64,000 bases of DNA from Oceanospirillum sediminis. Its GTDB lineage: Bacteria; Pseudomonadota; Gammaproteobacteria; Pseudomonadales; Halomonadaceae. Numbering within the stretch: position 1 is the first letter of the stretch; every line of letters starts with the position of its first letter. Location of the stretch: NCBI RefSeq assembly GCF_014164585.1, contig NZ_JACJFM010000024.1, forward strand, positions 16,852-80,851. The letters run 5' to 3'. The notes under the pieces are model-generated. The model was not told the origin of the DNA, did no database searches, and worked only from the letters and a program-made list of their open reading frames with translations. The translations under genes were made by a program, and so were the position numbers. Shown here in pieces: positions 47,873 through 56,377 of the stretch.

Positions 47873-49147
47873 ATGTTTAGCAAAGACGATCAGATCCAGA
47901 ACTTTGATGAAACCCTGTGGCAGGCGATGCAACAGGAAGCGGTGCGCCAGGAAGAGCACATCGAGTTGATCGCATCTGAAAACTACACCAGCCCGCGAGT
48001 CATGCAGGCTCAGGGTTCCCTGCTGACGAATAAATACGCAGAAGGTTATCCTGAAAAACGTTACTACGGTGGTTGTGAACACGTTGATGTGGTTGAGCAG
48101 CTGGCCATTGACCGTGCCAAAGAACTGTTTGGTGCCGACTATGCCAACGTTCAGCCTCACTCCGGTTCTCAGGCCAATGCGGCGGTTTACATGGCGCTGG
48201 TTGAGCCGGGTGATACAATTCTGGGGATGAGTCTGGCTCACGGTGGCCACCTGACACACGGTGCCCATGTAAACTTCTCCGGAAAAATGTACAACGCTGT
48301 GCAGTACGGTCTGACCGAATCTGGCGAGATCGACTATGACCAGGTTGAAGCTCTGGCAAAAGAACACCAGCCAAAAATGATCGTAGCCGGTTTCTCTGCT
48401 TACTCTCAAATCGTTGACTGGGCACGCTTCCGTGAAATTGCTGACGCAGTTGGCGCGTACCTGTTTGTTGATATGGCACACGTTGCTGGTCTGATTGCCG
48501 CAGGTCTGTACCCTAACCCATTGCCGTATGCGGATGTGGTAACTACTACCACTCACAAAACACTGCGTGGCCCGCGTGGTGGTCTGATTCTGGCTCAGTT
48601 CGACCGTGAAGGCGCTAAGCCTGAGCTGGAGAAAAAACTGAACTCTGCAGTATTCCCTGGTGGTCAGGGTGGTCCTCTGATGCACGTGATTGCGGCTAAA
48701 GCCGTCGCATTTAAAGAAGCGCTGCTGCCTGAATTTAAAGAGTACCAGACTCAGGTCGTGAAAAATGCGGATGCTATGGCGCAGGTATTTATCGAACGCG
48801 GCTACGACGTAGTATCTGGCGGTACTCAGAACCACCTGTTCCTGCTGAGTCTGATCAAGCAGGGTCTGACAGGGAAAGATGCTGATGCAGCGCTGGGTAA
48901 TGCCTCCATCACCGTTAACAAAAACGCTGTGCCTAATGATCCTCAGTCTCCGTTTGTCACCTCTGGTCTGCGTATCGGTTCTCCGGTCATCACTACTCGT
49001 GGTCTGAAAGAAGCTCAGTGTCGTGAACTGAGTCACTGGATTGCTGACATTCTGGATGCGATGCAGCGTGGCGATGAAGAAGCCATGATTGCAGAAGTGA
49101 AAGAAAAAGTTAAAGCACTGTGTTCGGATTACCCGGTATACAAGTAA
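47873..49147 (+). CDS. glyA: Serine hydroxymethyltransferase
   Basis: This 424-residue PLP enzyme converts serine and THF to glycine and 5,10-methylene-THF, the main source of one-carbon units. The PLP lysine is in [16 protein letters not shown], and other family blocks are [27 protein letters not shown] and [18 protein letters not shown]. Length and sequence are typical. It is followed by sdaA, which turns serine into pyruvate. A long reading on the opposite strand (47828-49036) is only a shadow. Confidence 0.97.
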   Translation: MFSKDDQIQNFDETLWQAMQQEAVRQEEHIELIASENYTSPRVMQAQGSLLTNKYAEGYPEKRYYGGCEHVDVVEQLAIDRAKELFGADYANVQPHSGSQANAAVYMALVEPGDTILGMSLAHGGHLTHGAHVNFSGKMYNAVQYGLTESGEIDYDQVEALAKEHQPKMIVAGFSAYSQIVDWARFREIADAVGAYLFVDMAHVAGLIAAGLYPNPLPYADVVTTTTHKTLRGPRGGLILAQFDREGAKPELEKKLNSAVFPGGQGGPLMHVIAAKAVAFKEALLPEFKEYQTQVVKNADAMAQVFIERGYDVVSGGTQNHLFLLSLIKQGLTGKDADAALGNASITVNKNAVPNDPQSPFVTSGLRIGSPVITTRGLKEAQCRELSHWIADILDAMQRGDEEAMIAEVKEKVKALCSDYPVYK

Positions 49148-49180
49148 GTCTTACCGGACAATATTCCTAATATAATAATA

Positions 49181-49199
49181 AGCCGGTCTTCGACCGGCT
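49181..49199 (+). terminator. Hairpin after glyA
   Basis: An 8-bp perfect stem (AGCCGGTC / GACCGGCT) with a TTC loop lies 34 bases past the glyA stop. It has no T run. Confidence 0.5.
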
Positions 49200-49222
49200 C
49201 CGTGAACCTCACTGATCGTCAT

Positions 49223-49254
49223 CAGCCTGTTATCTAATGATAACGGGCTGTTTT
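49223..49254 (+). terminator. Terminator or attenuator between glyA and sdaA
   Basis: An almost perfect stem of about 12 bp (CAGCCTGTTATC / GATAACGGGCTG, one mismatch) with a 4-base loop and four Ts ends 14 bases before the sdaA ATG. It may limit readthrough from glyA into sdaA. Confidence 0.65.
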
Positions 49255-49268
49255 AAGAGGTATTCAAT

Positions 49269-50651
49269 ATGGCAATCAGCTTATTCGATATGCTGAAAAT
49301 AGGCATTGGTCCTTCCAGTTCTCATACGGTAGGGCCAATGAAAGCCGCGCAGATGTTTGCCGAAAGCCTGCGCGATACGGACTTACTCAGTGAGGTAAGC
49401 CGGGTTCAATCCCAACTGTTCGGATCTCTGGGGGCAACCGGTAAAGGTCACGGCTCAGGCCCTGCCGTTTTGCTGGGGCTGGAAGGTCACCTGCCGGAAC
49501 TGATTGATCCGACCATTGTAGAACCCCGTGCCGATGAAATTGCACAAACCCGTCAGATGTCTCTGCTGGGTACTCATCGCATCGCTTTTGATGAAGCAGA
49601 TGATCTGATCTATCACAAAACAGAATCCCTGCCCTTTCATGCCAACGGCATGAGCTTTACCGCGTTTAACGCTCAGGGCGAACAGGTCAGCCACAGAGTA
49701 TATTACTCCGTGGGTGGTGGCTTTGTGGTTGATGAAGAAGCGGCAGGTGCTGACCGTATTGTAGAAGACAGCACTCCGCTCAGATACCCGTTCAGCACAG
49801 GTCAGGAGCTGCTGGACATCTGCAAAGAGACCGGACTGTCCATTTCTGATGTCATGCTGGAAAACGAAAAAGCGTGGCGCAGCGAAGAAGAGATTCGTCA
49901 GGGTATTCAGGAAATCTGGCAGGTCATGCAGGAATGCGTGCAGAATGGCATCCGTAACGAAGGTATTCTGCCAGGTGGACTTAAAGTAAAGCGCCGGGCT
50001 GCGTCTTTGCATAACGAGCTGAAGAACCGCACCCGTATGGATATGATCACTCCATCTCTGGGTGCTCTGGACTGGGTGAATCTGTACGCTCTGGCCGTTA
50101 ATGAAGAAAATGCTGCCGGTGGCCGTATGGTAACAGCACCGACAAATGGTGCTGCCGGTATTATTCCTGCTGTACTGCACTACTACATTAACTGGTGCCC
50201 GAATTCCAATGAAGAAGGCGTGATTCGCTTCCTGCTGGCTGCTGCTGCGGTGGGTATTCTGTTTAAACAGAATGCTTCTATCTCCGGGGCAGAAGTGGGC
50301 TGCCAGGGCGAAGTAGGTTCAGCCTGTGCGATGGCGGCGGCCGGTCTGGCTGAAGCTACCGGCGGTAGCCCTGAACAGGTCGAAAATGCTGCTGAAATTG
50401 GTATGGAACATAACCTGGGTCTGACATGTGACCCGATTGGTGGTCTGGTACAGGTCCCCTGTATCGAACGTAACGCTATGGCATCCATGAAGGCGATTAA
50501 CGCTGCGGCTATGGCAATTCGTGGCGATGGGCAGCACTTTGTCTCTCTGGATAAGGTAATTAAAACCATGCGTGACACAGGTCTGGATATGCTGGACAAA
50601 TATAAAGAAACTTCCAGAGGAGGACTTGCTGTCAACGTGATTGAATGTTAA
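49269..50651 (+). CDS. sdaA: L-serine ammonia-lyase (iron-sulfur type)
   Basis: This 460-residue enzyme deaminates L-serine to pyruvate using a [4Fe-4S] cluster. The N-terminal beta domain begins [24 protein letters not shown]. The alpha domain has conserved cysteines in [17 protein letters not shown] and in [19 protein letters not shown]. Length matches single-chain SdaA/SdaB. Downstream of glyA, it forms a route glycine to serine to pyruvate, and pyruvate can feed ppsA. Confidence 0.96.
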   Translation: MAISLFDMLKIGIGPSSSHTVGPMKAAQMFAESLRDTDLLSEVSRVQSQLFGSLGATGKGHGSGPAVLLGLEGHLPELIDPTIVEPRADEIAQTRQMSLLGTHRIAFDEADDLIYHKTESLPFHANGMSFTAFNAQGEQVSHRVYYSVGGGFVVDEEAAGADRIVEDSTPLRYPFSTGQELLDICKETGLSISDVMLENEKAWRSEEEIRQGIQEIWQVMQECVQNGIRNEGILPGGLKVKRRAASLHNELKNRTRMDMITPSLGALDWVNLYALAVNEENAAGGRMVTAPTNGAAGIIPAVLHYYINWCPNSNEEGVIRFLLAAAAVGILFKQNASISGAEVGCQGEVGSACAMAAAGLAEATGGSPEQVENAAEIGMEHNLGLTCDPIGGLVQVPCIERNAMASMKAINAAAMAIRGDGQHFVSLDKVIKTMRDTGLDMLDKYKETSRGGLAVNVIEC

Positions 50652-50681
50652 TCAATTTTCATGATTCTATTCGCACTCTCT

Positions 50682-50715
50682 GGCTCCGGGTTGTTGGCTC
50701 TTCCCGGAGCTTTTT
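50682..50715 (+). terminator. Rho-independent terminator of sdaA
   Basis: An 8-bp perfect GC-rich stem (GCTCCGGG / CCCGGAGC) is followed by five Ts, about 30 bases past the sdaA stop. Confidence 0.85.
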
Positions 50716-50744
50716 GGTTCTGGCTATATTGATGGCCAATGCCT

Positions 50745-51323
50745 CTAATCTGCCAGCATGGCAAAGAGGCTTGATTTTGAATTTTCCAGCAAAGCCTTCT
50801 GACTCTCCGTATCTGACAGACTTCTGGCAATAGACACTGTGCCTACCATCGTCACCACAAGGTATTGGGCCTGGGCACGTGCGGTTTGCAGACTTCTGCC
50901 TGTGGCTTCTAATGCCTGCGCTAATCGGTCAACCATGCCATTAAACACTTTTTCGTAGCTTGCTCTGACCTCGCTGTCTCTATGAGCTACATCGGTCGAT
51001 AAAAATGCTAAAGGGCAAGCGTAGCCCTCTTGCCTGACATGCTCCATGCTCAGATATTCGGTAACCAGATAGCGCATCTTCTCTTTATCGAGATCACCGC
51101 CTTTCCTGACCAGTAACGAGTGTCGGCCCGCCGTAAGTATCGCCTCGGCATACAAACTGACCTTAGAGCTAAAGTGAGCATAAAAAGCGCCGTGGGTCAT
51201 CTCGGCGTGTTGCATAATCTGAGCAATCGATATCTGGTCGAAGCCTCTGCGGCAAAACAGATCAATGGCAGATAAAAGAATACGTTCACGGCTTTGCTTT
51301 TTGTGCTCTGCAGAGTAAGGCAA
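50745..51323 (-). CDS. TetR-family repressor
   Basis: This 192-residue repressor has an N-terminal helix-turn-helix of the TetR type (RERILLSAIDLFCRRGFDQISIAQIMQHAEMTHGAFYAHFSSKVSLYAEAI) and an all-helical ligand domain. It is divergent from the FabF-like gene with 127 bases between them, so it probably represses that gene and its own, possibly responding to an acyl-CoA or a toxic small molecule. Confidence 0.9.
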   Translation of the reverse strand: MPYSAEHKKQSRERILLSAIDLFCRRGFDQISIAQIMQHAEMTHGAFYAHFSSKVSLYAEAILTAGRHSLLVRKGGDLDKEKMRYLVTEYLSMEHVRQEGYACPLAFLSTDVAHRDSEVRASYEKVFNGMVDRLAQALEATGRSLQTARAQAQYLVVTMVGTVSIARSLSDTESQKALLENSKSSLFAMLAD

Positions 51324-51450
51324 AGTTACCTCCTGATAGAATAAGAAACCTGTCAGTGTTTTTATATTATCTTGATCATATTAAGACTTACCTTAGCATG
51401 ATTACCCTGTTAGTCGAAATAACGCTGGGTACTCAGCGAAAGGAAATCAT

Positions 51451-52725
51451 ATGTCTCAGGCAAACCGAATTGTTATCACAGGAATGGGTATCGTATCGCC
51501 ACTGGGTTGTGGTGTGGCATCTGTGTGGCAACGCTTAATCTCAGGTGAATCAGGCATCGATTGGATAAAAGAAGATCTGCCAGAGGGCTTAACCACTAAA
51601 ATTGCCGGTCAGGTTCCACGTAATGGCGAACAGGATAATGCTCTGATCGAAGCAAACTATTTATCCGTTAAAGAGCGTCGACGTGTAGACCTGTTCACCT
51701 TATTTGCTTTAGCCGCCGCAGATGAAGCGTTAGCTCAGGCTGACTGGAAGCCTGAAAGTGAAGAAGAGCAAGCCGCGACAGCTACTGTGATTGCTACCGG
51801 TATTGGTGGTTTTCCAACCATTACCCATGCCAAAGAAGTGCTTGATCACTCAGGGCCTCGTAAGCTATCCCCCTTTACAGTACCCGCATTTTTAGCCAAT
51901 TTAGCCGCAGGCAACGTCTCAATCAAATACGGATTTAAAGGGCCTGTCGGCACACCGGTGACAGCCTGTGCTGCCGGTATTCAAGCTATAGGTGATGGTA
52001 TGCGCCTGATTCGTAGCGGAGAGGCCGATGTCGTACTGGCAGGTGGTACAGAAGCCTGTATTGATCCTCTGTCCTTAGCTGGATTTAGTGCTCTGAAAGC
52101 CTTATCCACCCACAATACTGAACCAACGACAGCCTCTCGTCCTTTTGATCAGGCGCGAGATGGCTTTGTGATGGGAGAAGGTGCAGGACTACTGGTGATT
52201 GAAAGCCTGGAACATGCGTTAAGCCGTGGCGCAACGCCATTAGCTGAAATTATCGGCTATGGCACAAGCGCCGATGCCTACCATCTGACCTCAGGGCCTG
52301 AAAATGGTGACGGTGCCGCAAGGGCGATAAAGTCAGCGTTAAAAATGGCGAACCTGAAAGCGGCTGATATAGGTTATGTTAATGCTCATGCCACCTCGAC
52401 GCCGGTAGGGGATAAAGGGGAAATTAACGCCTTACGACAGATCTTTGCCGATTATATTACCCAGATACCCATTTCATCGACCAAGTCTGCCACAGGACAT
52501 TTACTGGGTGCTGCCGGAGGTGTCGAAGCAATATTCAGCGTTCAGGCACTACGTTCAGGCGTATTACCGCCAACACTGAACTTAGACAATGTTGATACCG
52601 GTATGGCCGATCTTGATCTCATTCCCCATAATGCCCGAGAAACCAGGGTGAATCATGTACTTTGTAACGGCTTTGGCTTTGGTGGTGTGAATGCCGCTGT
52701 GATCTTTAAACGATATTCACTTTAA
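51451..52725 (+). CDS. Beta-ketoacyl-ACP synthase II-like condensing enzyme (FabF-like)
   Basis: This 424-residue thiolase-fold condensing enzyme has the Cys-His-His triad motifs: the cysteine in GTPVTACAAGIQAIGDG, the histidine in YVNAHATSTPVGDKGE and the histidine in KSATGHLLGAAGGVEA. The length matches FabF. It has no ACP, FabG or FabD beside it and is controlled by its own TetR gene, so it is an accessory synthase rather than the housekeeping copy. Leucine TTA codons are frequent, unlike the CTG-rich neighbours, suggesting acquisition. The ATG follows GAAAGGAAATC. Confidence 0.9.
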   Translation: MSQANRIVITGMGIVSPLGCGVASVWQRLISGESGIDWIKEDLPEGLTTKIAGQVPRNGEQDNALIEANYLSVKERRRVDLFTLFALAAADEALAQADWKPESEEEQAATATVIATGIGGFPTITHAKEVLDHSGPRKLSPFTVPAFLANLAAGNVSIKYGFKGPVGTPVTACAAGIQAIGDGMRLIRSGEADVVLAGGTEACIDPLSLAGFSALKALSTHNTEPTTASRPFDQARDGFVMGEGAGLLVIESLEHALSRGATPLAEIIGYGTSADAYHLTSGPENGDGAARAIKSALKMANLKAADIGYVNAHATSTPVGDKGEINALRQIFADYITQIPISSTKSATGHLLGAAGGVEAIFSVQALRSGVLPPTLNLDNVDTGMADLDLIPHNARETRVNHVLCNGFGFGGVNAAVIFKRYSL

Positions 52726-52743
52726 ACTGTGTTTTGACCTCAG

Positions 52744-52790
52744 AGACAGCCATCAATTTTGCTCGAAATAGTGGCTGTCTTAGTCTTTTC
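52744..52790 (+). terminator. Terminator of the FabF-like gene
   Basis: A 9-bp perfect stem (AGACAGCCA / TGGCTGTCT) with a 19-base loop is followed by TAGTCTTTTC, just past the stop codon. Confidence 0.6.
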
Positions 52791-52801
52791 TGGCTAAGTT
52801 T

Positions 52802-52839
52802 CCGATTTTACCTGCGGAGATGTCGAGCAGTAAAATCGG
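52802..52839. terminator. Second hairpin between convergent genes
   Basis: A perfect 10-bp stem (CCGATTTTAC / GTAAAATCGG) with an 18-base loop and no T run lies 14 bases from the RTX-tail-like gene stop. Confidence 0.45.
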
Positions 52840-52852
52840 GTAGGTGTCATAT

Positions 52853-53638
52853 TCAGAACTGTTCAGTGGAAAAGCTAATGAGATTCCATGTTACGTCCTG
52901 GGTGGGAATACCTGTGAACTCAACTGAGGTGTTGTTTTCAAATTTCACCTCCAGCCTGGAGCCGTCGTAGTCTATATCATCAATCTGTTTGACCAGCTGT
53001 ATAAAGGAGTGAATTCCAAATGTATCAGATAGAATAATCTGATCACCTTCATCGGCATTAAAATTGGAAATATTGACGTTATCACCGGGGTTCAGTGTGA
53101 ATTTATCCTGTTGACCGGATTGGAAAACAACCTCTTTGCCCTGATCATATGATAAGTGATTATTTTCAGTAATATACTCTTCGTAGATCTTGTGGTAACG
53201 GCCATCTCCATTACTGTCCTTATAGACGGTTTTCTCAAATCCCCAGCCTTCAGGTTCGTACTCAGTGATCAGATTGCCCTGAACAGTAAACTGATGCTGC
53301 TGAATTGAATCCTGTTCTATCTCTCCATCTGTTTCATATTCTGTTTTAGAGATAACATTACCGTTCTGAATGTCAAAGCGGTAGAAATCCTGAACAATAT
53401 GCGGGCTGGCAGGCGTGAATGTTGTTTGTCCGGCAGAATAAATACCGTCGCCATTAACATCTGTAAAGGATGTCAGTTCAATGACGCCGTCATCTGTCTC
53501 TTGTTTAAAAATAACATCACCTTCAATGTAATAGTGCTCATCAGCATCGATTTTTTCATATTCCCAACGGCCATCATCCCATTCCTGAACACTTTTTATC
53601 TGATTGTTATGAATACTGAAGCGGTATAGGTCAGACAT
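52853..53638 (-). CDS. Calcium-site repeat protein with RTX/T1SS-like C-terminal segment
   Basis: This 261-residue acidic protein has no N-terminal signal. Two related ~75-residue units each start YRF(S/D)I-(H/Q)N and end in a DxNGDGxY calcium-loop-like motif (DVNGDGIYS and DSNGDGRYH). The C-terminal ~85 residues (DKFTLNPGDNVNISNFNADEGDQIILSDTFGI) resemble the domain before the secretion signal of type I-secreted RTX-like proteins. Function is unknown, and secretion by a T1SS is an inference since no T1SS genes are in the window. It is 27 bases after the YgiW-like gene. Confidence 0.7.
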   Translation of the reverse strand: MSDLYRFSIHNNQIKSVQEWDDGRWEYEKIDADEHYYIEGDVIFKQETDDGVIELTSFTDVNGDGIYSAGQTTFTPASPHIVQDFYRFDIQNGNVISKTEYETDGEIEQDSIQQHQFTVQGNLITEYEPEGWGFEKTVYKDSNGDGRYHKIYEEYITENNHLSYDQGKEVVFQSGQQDKFTLNPGDNVNISNFNADEGDQIILSDTFGIHSFIQLVKQIDDIDYDGSRLEVKFENNTSVEFTGIPTQDVTWNLISFSTEQF

Positions 53639-53665
53639 CGTTAACTCCTTTTTAATAGCATGGTT

Positions 53666-53995
53666 TCAGTGAATTTCGATATGGTCTGCTTCAAGTTCGA
53701 TACCCTTGTATTCCCGTTCAATTTCGCCATACAAGGTGACAGACTGGCCATTTTTCAACACGATATGACGGCTGATATCCTCGTCAATTTCAACGGTTAT
53801 TGAGCCGCTGGCATCCTGAAATTCATATTTCTCACGACCCAGAGGCTTAACCAGGGTAGCGTTTATTGCTACCAGAGAATTGTCTCTGGCATTCAGCGCT
53901 TCAGCTACAGATATCAAACCAGAAGCTGGGACCTGTGCTGTTGCTGTGAGTGAACCCGCAAAGAATAGTAAGGTGCCAAACATCAATCTCTTCAT
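53666..53995 (-). CDS. YgiW/YdeI-family periplasmic OB-fold protein
   Basis: This 109-residue exported protein has a signal peptide (MKRLMFGTLLFFAGSLTATA) and a single OB-fold domain of the BOF family (VAEALNARDNSLVAINATLVKPLGREKYEFQDASGSITVEIDEDI). In E. coli, ygiW precedes qseBC and relatives confer tolerance to stress. Here it follows the sensor kinase of a QseBC-like pair, with a candidate regulator box directly upstream. An AAGGAG site precedes the ATG. Confidence 0.92.
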   Translation of the reverse strand: MKRLMFGTLLFFAGSLTATAQVPASGLISVAEALNARDNSLVAINATLVKPLGREKYEFQDASGSITVEIDEDISRHIVLKNGQSVTLYGEIEREYKGIELEADHIEIH

Positions 53996-54044
53996 CGTGT
54001 TTCTCCTTTTATGTAATGGATGATGAAGAGATTAATGGATAGAG

Positions 54045-54061
54045 ATGAAGTTAACCTGAAG
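54045..54061 (-). promoter_or_regulatory. QseB/PmrA-type direct repeat upstream of the YgiW-like gene
   Basis: The minus strand reads CTTCAG-N5-CTTCAT, an 11-base-period direct repeat typical of OmpR-family regulators such as PmrA and QseB. It overlaps the kinase stop codon and lies about 50 bases before the YgiW-like ATG. The same pattern occurs before the regulator gene (56082-56098). Confidence 0.55.
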
Positions 54062-55358
54062 TGCTGCTTTGTTTTGTGAAACAGAGTGTTATATGTAAAC
54101 CCGGACAGGCATGGGAGCAGTGGAACGATGCCTGGTGAATGGCCGCAATACGTTGACAAATGGCCAGGCCCAGGCCCAGGCCTTCTCCTTTGCTGTCAAG
54201 GCGGACAGCAGGATTTCGAATGGCATCCAGTAATGTATCGGTTACACCATCGCCATTGTCTTTTATGCTGAGGGTTTGTCGGGTTAATGCGATGTTTACC
54301 TCAGTGGTTCTGGGGCTATGGCGTAAGATATTACTGAATATATTTTCAATTAATACCTGCAATAGGGTTGCATCACCTTCGATATGACAAGGCTCCAGCT
54401 CCAGGTGCAGTGCAATACCCCGCGTCTTAAAGAGCCTTTGATATTTGTCGGTTATTGCTTGTATCCGAGTATCCAGGGCGATCGGTTCAAAGCGTTTCTT
54501 CCAATGATGCTGTTCAAGTCTGGCCAGCGTCAGCAATTGCTCAACAATGCGGTTGACCCGTTCAGTTTCGAGCTTAATGGCAGAGATGTCGGGATCGGGG
54601 CAGGAAAGTTCAAGCTTGATCGTCGTCAGAGGTGTACGCAATTCATGGGCGACATCGTTGGCAAATTGGCGCTCACGATTCAGCACCTCGTCAACTTCTG
54701 ACATCAGGCGATTCAGTTTATTGGTCAGTGTCTTGATTTCCCGCGTCTGACTGTCGCATTTCAAGGGAGAAAGGTCATCACCACTGCGCTGATCCAGTTC
54801 TCTTGATAGCAGTGTCAGTGGTTTTATGATTAATCGAACCAGCCAGCTTAGTAGCAATAAGCTTAACGCCGATCCAATCAGTGTGGGGGCTGTAATGTCT
54901 TCTGCAATGTCACCAATGATGTCATCGGAAAGATCATCACGGCGGTACATCTGGACAATAAGCTCATCTTCATCATGCTGATAACCATACCAGCCGTAGC
55001 CTTGAAATCTTGTTTCTATAAAAGAAGATCCACGTTTTTGGAGGGGATTATAGTGATCGAAATTGCTGACCTGCCAGCCCTGTTGCGTATGATATACGGT
55101 CACCCAGATCGTATCCTCATCGTCCATACGCACATGCTCTTTCAGGAATATACGTAACTCCGCGGGCGTTGCTTTTGTGGCAACGACCATCGCATTGAGC
55201 AGAGCCGCATTTTGTTTTAAATCGTCCTCAAGAACTTCATTAAACTCTTCATCGGCTGCCAGGTAAGTTATAAAAACCCCAAGTAGACTTGAGGTGATCA
55301 TAAAAATGCCCAAAATCCAGGCAATCGCTTTAATGCTGAAGTTTTTTTTGATCATCAT
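54051..55358 (-). CDS. Sensor histidine kinase (QseC/PmrB-like)
   Basis: This 435-residue classical kinase has a first membrane helix at about 10-33, a ~120-residue periplasmic sensor rich in acidic and tryptophan/tyrosine residues, a second helix (~157-176), HAMP, then HisKA with His238 in VAHELRTPL and an HATPase domain (N box NIFSNILRHSP, G boxes DNGDGV and GEGLGLGL). Its start overlaps the stop of the response regulator by one base. The acidic sensor loop hints at metal-ion or cationic-peptide sensing, but this is a guess. Confidence 0.93.
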   Translation of the reverse strand: MMIKKNFSIKAIAWILGIFMITSSLLGVFITYLAADEEFNEVLEDDLKQNAALLNAMVVATKATPAELRIFLKEHVRMDDEDTIWVTVYHTQQGWQVSNFDHYNPLQKRGSSFIETRFQGYGWYGYQHDEDELIVQMYRRDDLSDDIIGDIAEDITAPTLIGSALSLLLLSWLVRLIIKPLTLLSRELDQRSGDDLSPLKCDSQTREIKTLTNKLNRLMSEVDEVLNRERQFANDVAHELRTPLTTIKLELSCPDPDISAIKLETERVNRIVEQLLTLARLEQHHWKKRFEPIALDTRIQAITDKYQRLFKTRGIALHLELEPCHIEGDATLLQVLIENIFSNILRHSPRTTEVNIALTRQTLSIKDNGDGVTDTLLDAIRNPAVRLDSKGEGLGLGLAICQRIAAIHQASFHCSHACPGLHITLCFTKQSSTSG

Positions 55359-56014
55359 CAGGGTTGCACCAGGCGATAGCCAAAGCCCCGTACCGTTTCG
55401 ATACGATCTTTACCAATCAGTTTACGCAAAGCATAGATATGCACATCCAGGGTATTGGATTCTGAGTCATTGCCTGAACCATAAATGCGTTGTAATAACC
55501 GCTCTCTATGAACTTTGTTGCCTGCTGATTGCAGTAGTGTCAGTAGTAACTGAGCTTCTTTCTGAGGGAGGGAAAGTGGCTCATTGTGTAAGGAAAACTG
55601 GTCTAGCCTGCTGTCGTAACTCAGACCGCCAAAGGCACAGATTTCATGATGGCGCCCCTGATGACGGCGTAACAGAACCCGAATTCTGGCCTGTAACTCT
55701 TCAGGTTCAAATGGCTTGACCAGATAATCATCTGCGCCGGTATCAAGCCCCTGTACACGGTCATCCAGCCCATCCCGTGCCGATAAAATCAATACGGGTT
55801 GATCAGCGTTGCTCTGTCGCAATTGCATCAGCCATTCGATACCGTCGCCATCTGGCAGGCCAAGATCAAGCAGAATAAGATCATAATCATTAGCCTGAAA
55901 TTGCTGTTTTGCTAATGAAAGAGTCCGCACCCAGTCAACCCGATAGGTGCGGCTTAGTATTTTTAATAGCACATTGCCAAGACCTAAATCGTCTTCGACT
56001 AATAGCAGAAACAT
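55358..56014 (-). CDS. OmpR-family response regulator (QseB/PmrA-like)
   Basis: This 218-residue regulator has a receiver domain (acidic residues 7-9, phospho-acceptor Asp50 in LILLDLGLPDGDG, and LVKPFEPEEL) and a C-terminal winged helix (LSLPQKEAQLLLTLLQSAGNKVHRERLLQRIYG ... SNTLDVHIYALRKLIG). I chose the ATG at 56014 because GGAG lies 7 bases upstream and the length matches the family. A reading from 56167 adds 51 unrelated residues. It is first in an operon with the kinase, YgiW-like and RTX-tail-like genes. Confidence 0.94.
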   Translation of the reverse strand: MFLLLVEDDLGLGNVLLKILSRTYRVDWVRTLSLAKQQFQANDYDLILLDLGLPDGDGIEWLMQLRQSNADQPVLILSARDGLDDRVQGLDTGADDYLVKPFEPEELQARIRVLLRRHQGRHHEICAFGGLSYDSRLDQFSLHNEPLSLPQKEAQLLLTLLQSAGNKVHRERLLQRIYGSGNDSESNTLDVHIYALRKLIGKDRIETVRGFGYRLVQP

Positions 56015-56081
56015 CGAATTGCTCCATGAAGTACTGAACTTTAGAAAAGCACTAACTGTCCAGTAGTTTTCCTTATAAAGG

Positions 56082-56098
56082 ATGAAGTTTACATGAAG
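56082..56098 (-). promoter_or_regulatory. QseB/PmrA-type direct repeat upstream of the regulator operon
   Basis: The minus strand reads CTTCAT-N5-CTTCAT, an exact direct repeat with an 11-base period, 68 bases before the regulator ATG. It suggests autoregulation of the two-component operon. Confidence 0.6.
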
Positions 56099-56377
56099 TA
56101 TGTGATTGGCATCCAATGGGAAATAGCCAGGAGAAGAGAGTAAAGAAGCAGAGTCCATTATGAGCATTTTTGTTTCTGATTATGATCAGTAAAAGAATAG
56201 TTACTCTAATATTGAAGCAATTATACGACTACCGATGTCCTGTTGTTTCGTATAGACTCTAAGTGAAGCGAAAAGAAGTATGCAATACGCTTTATAGCCG
56301 CTACTGCTTTACTCAGGATGGGGCCGCTCATGTTCAGTTACGGAAAAGTCGCTTAGATAAATAATAAGATAGATGTA

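Noticed and set aside
47828..49036. 402-codon open frame antisense to glyA
   Set aside because: It exists only because glyA codon bias leaves the opposite strand open; no ribosome site or family features, and glyA is unmistakable.
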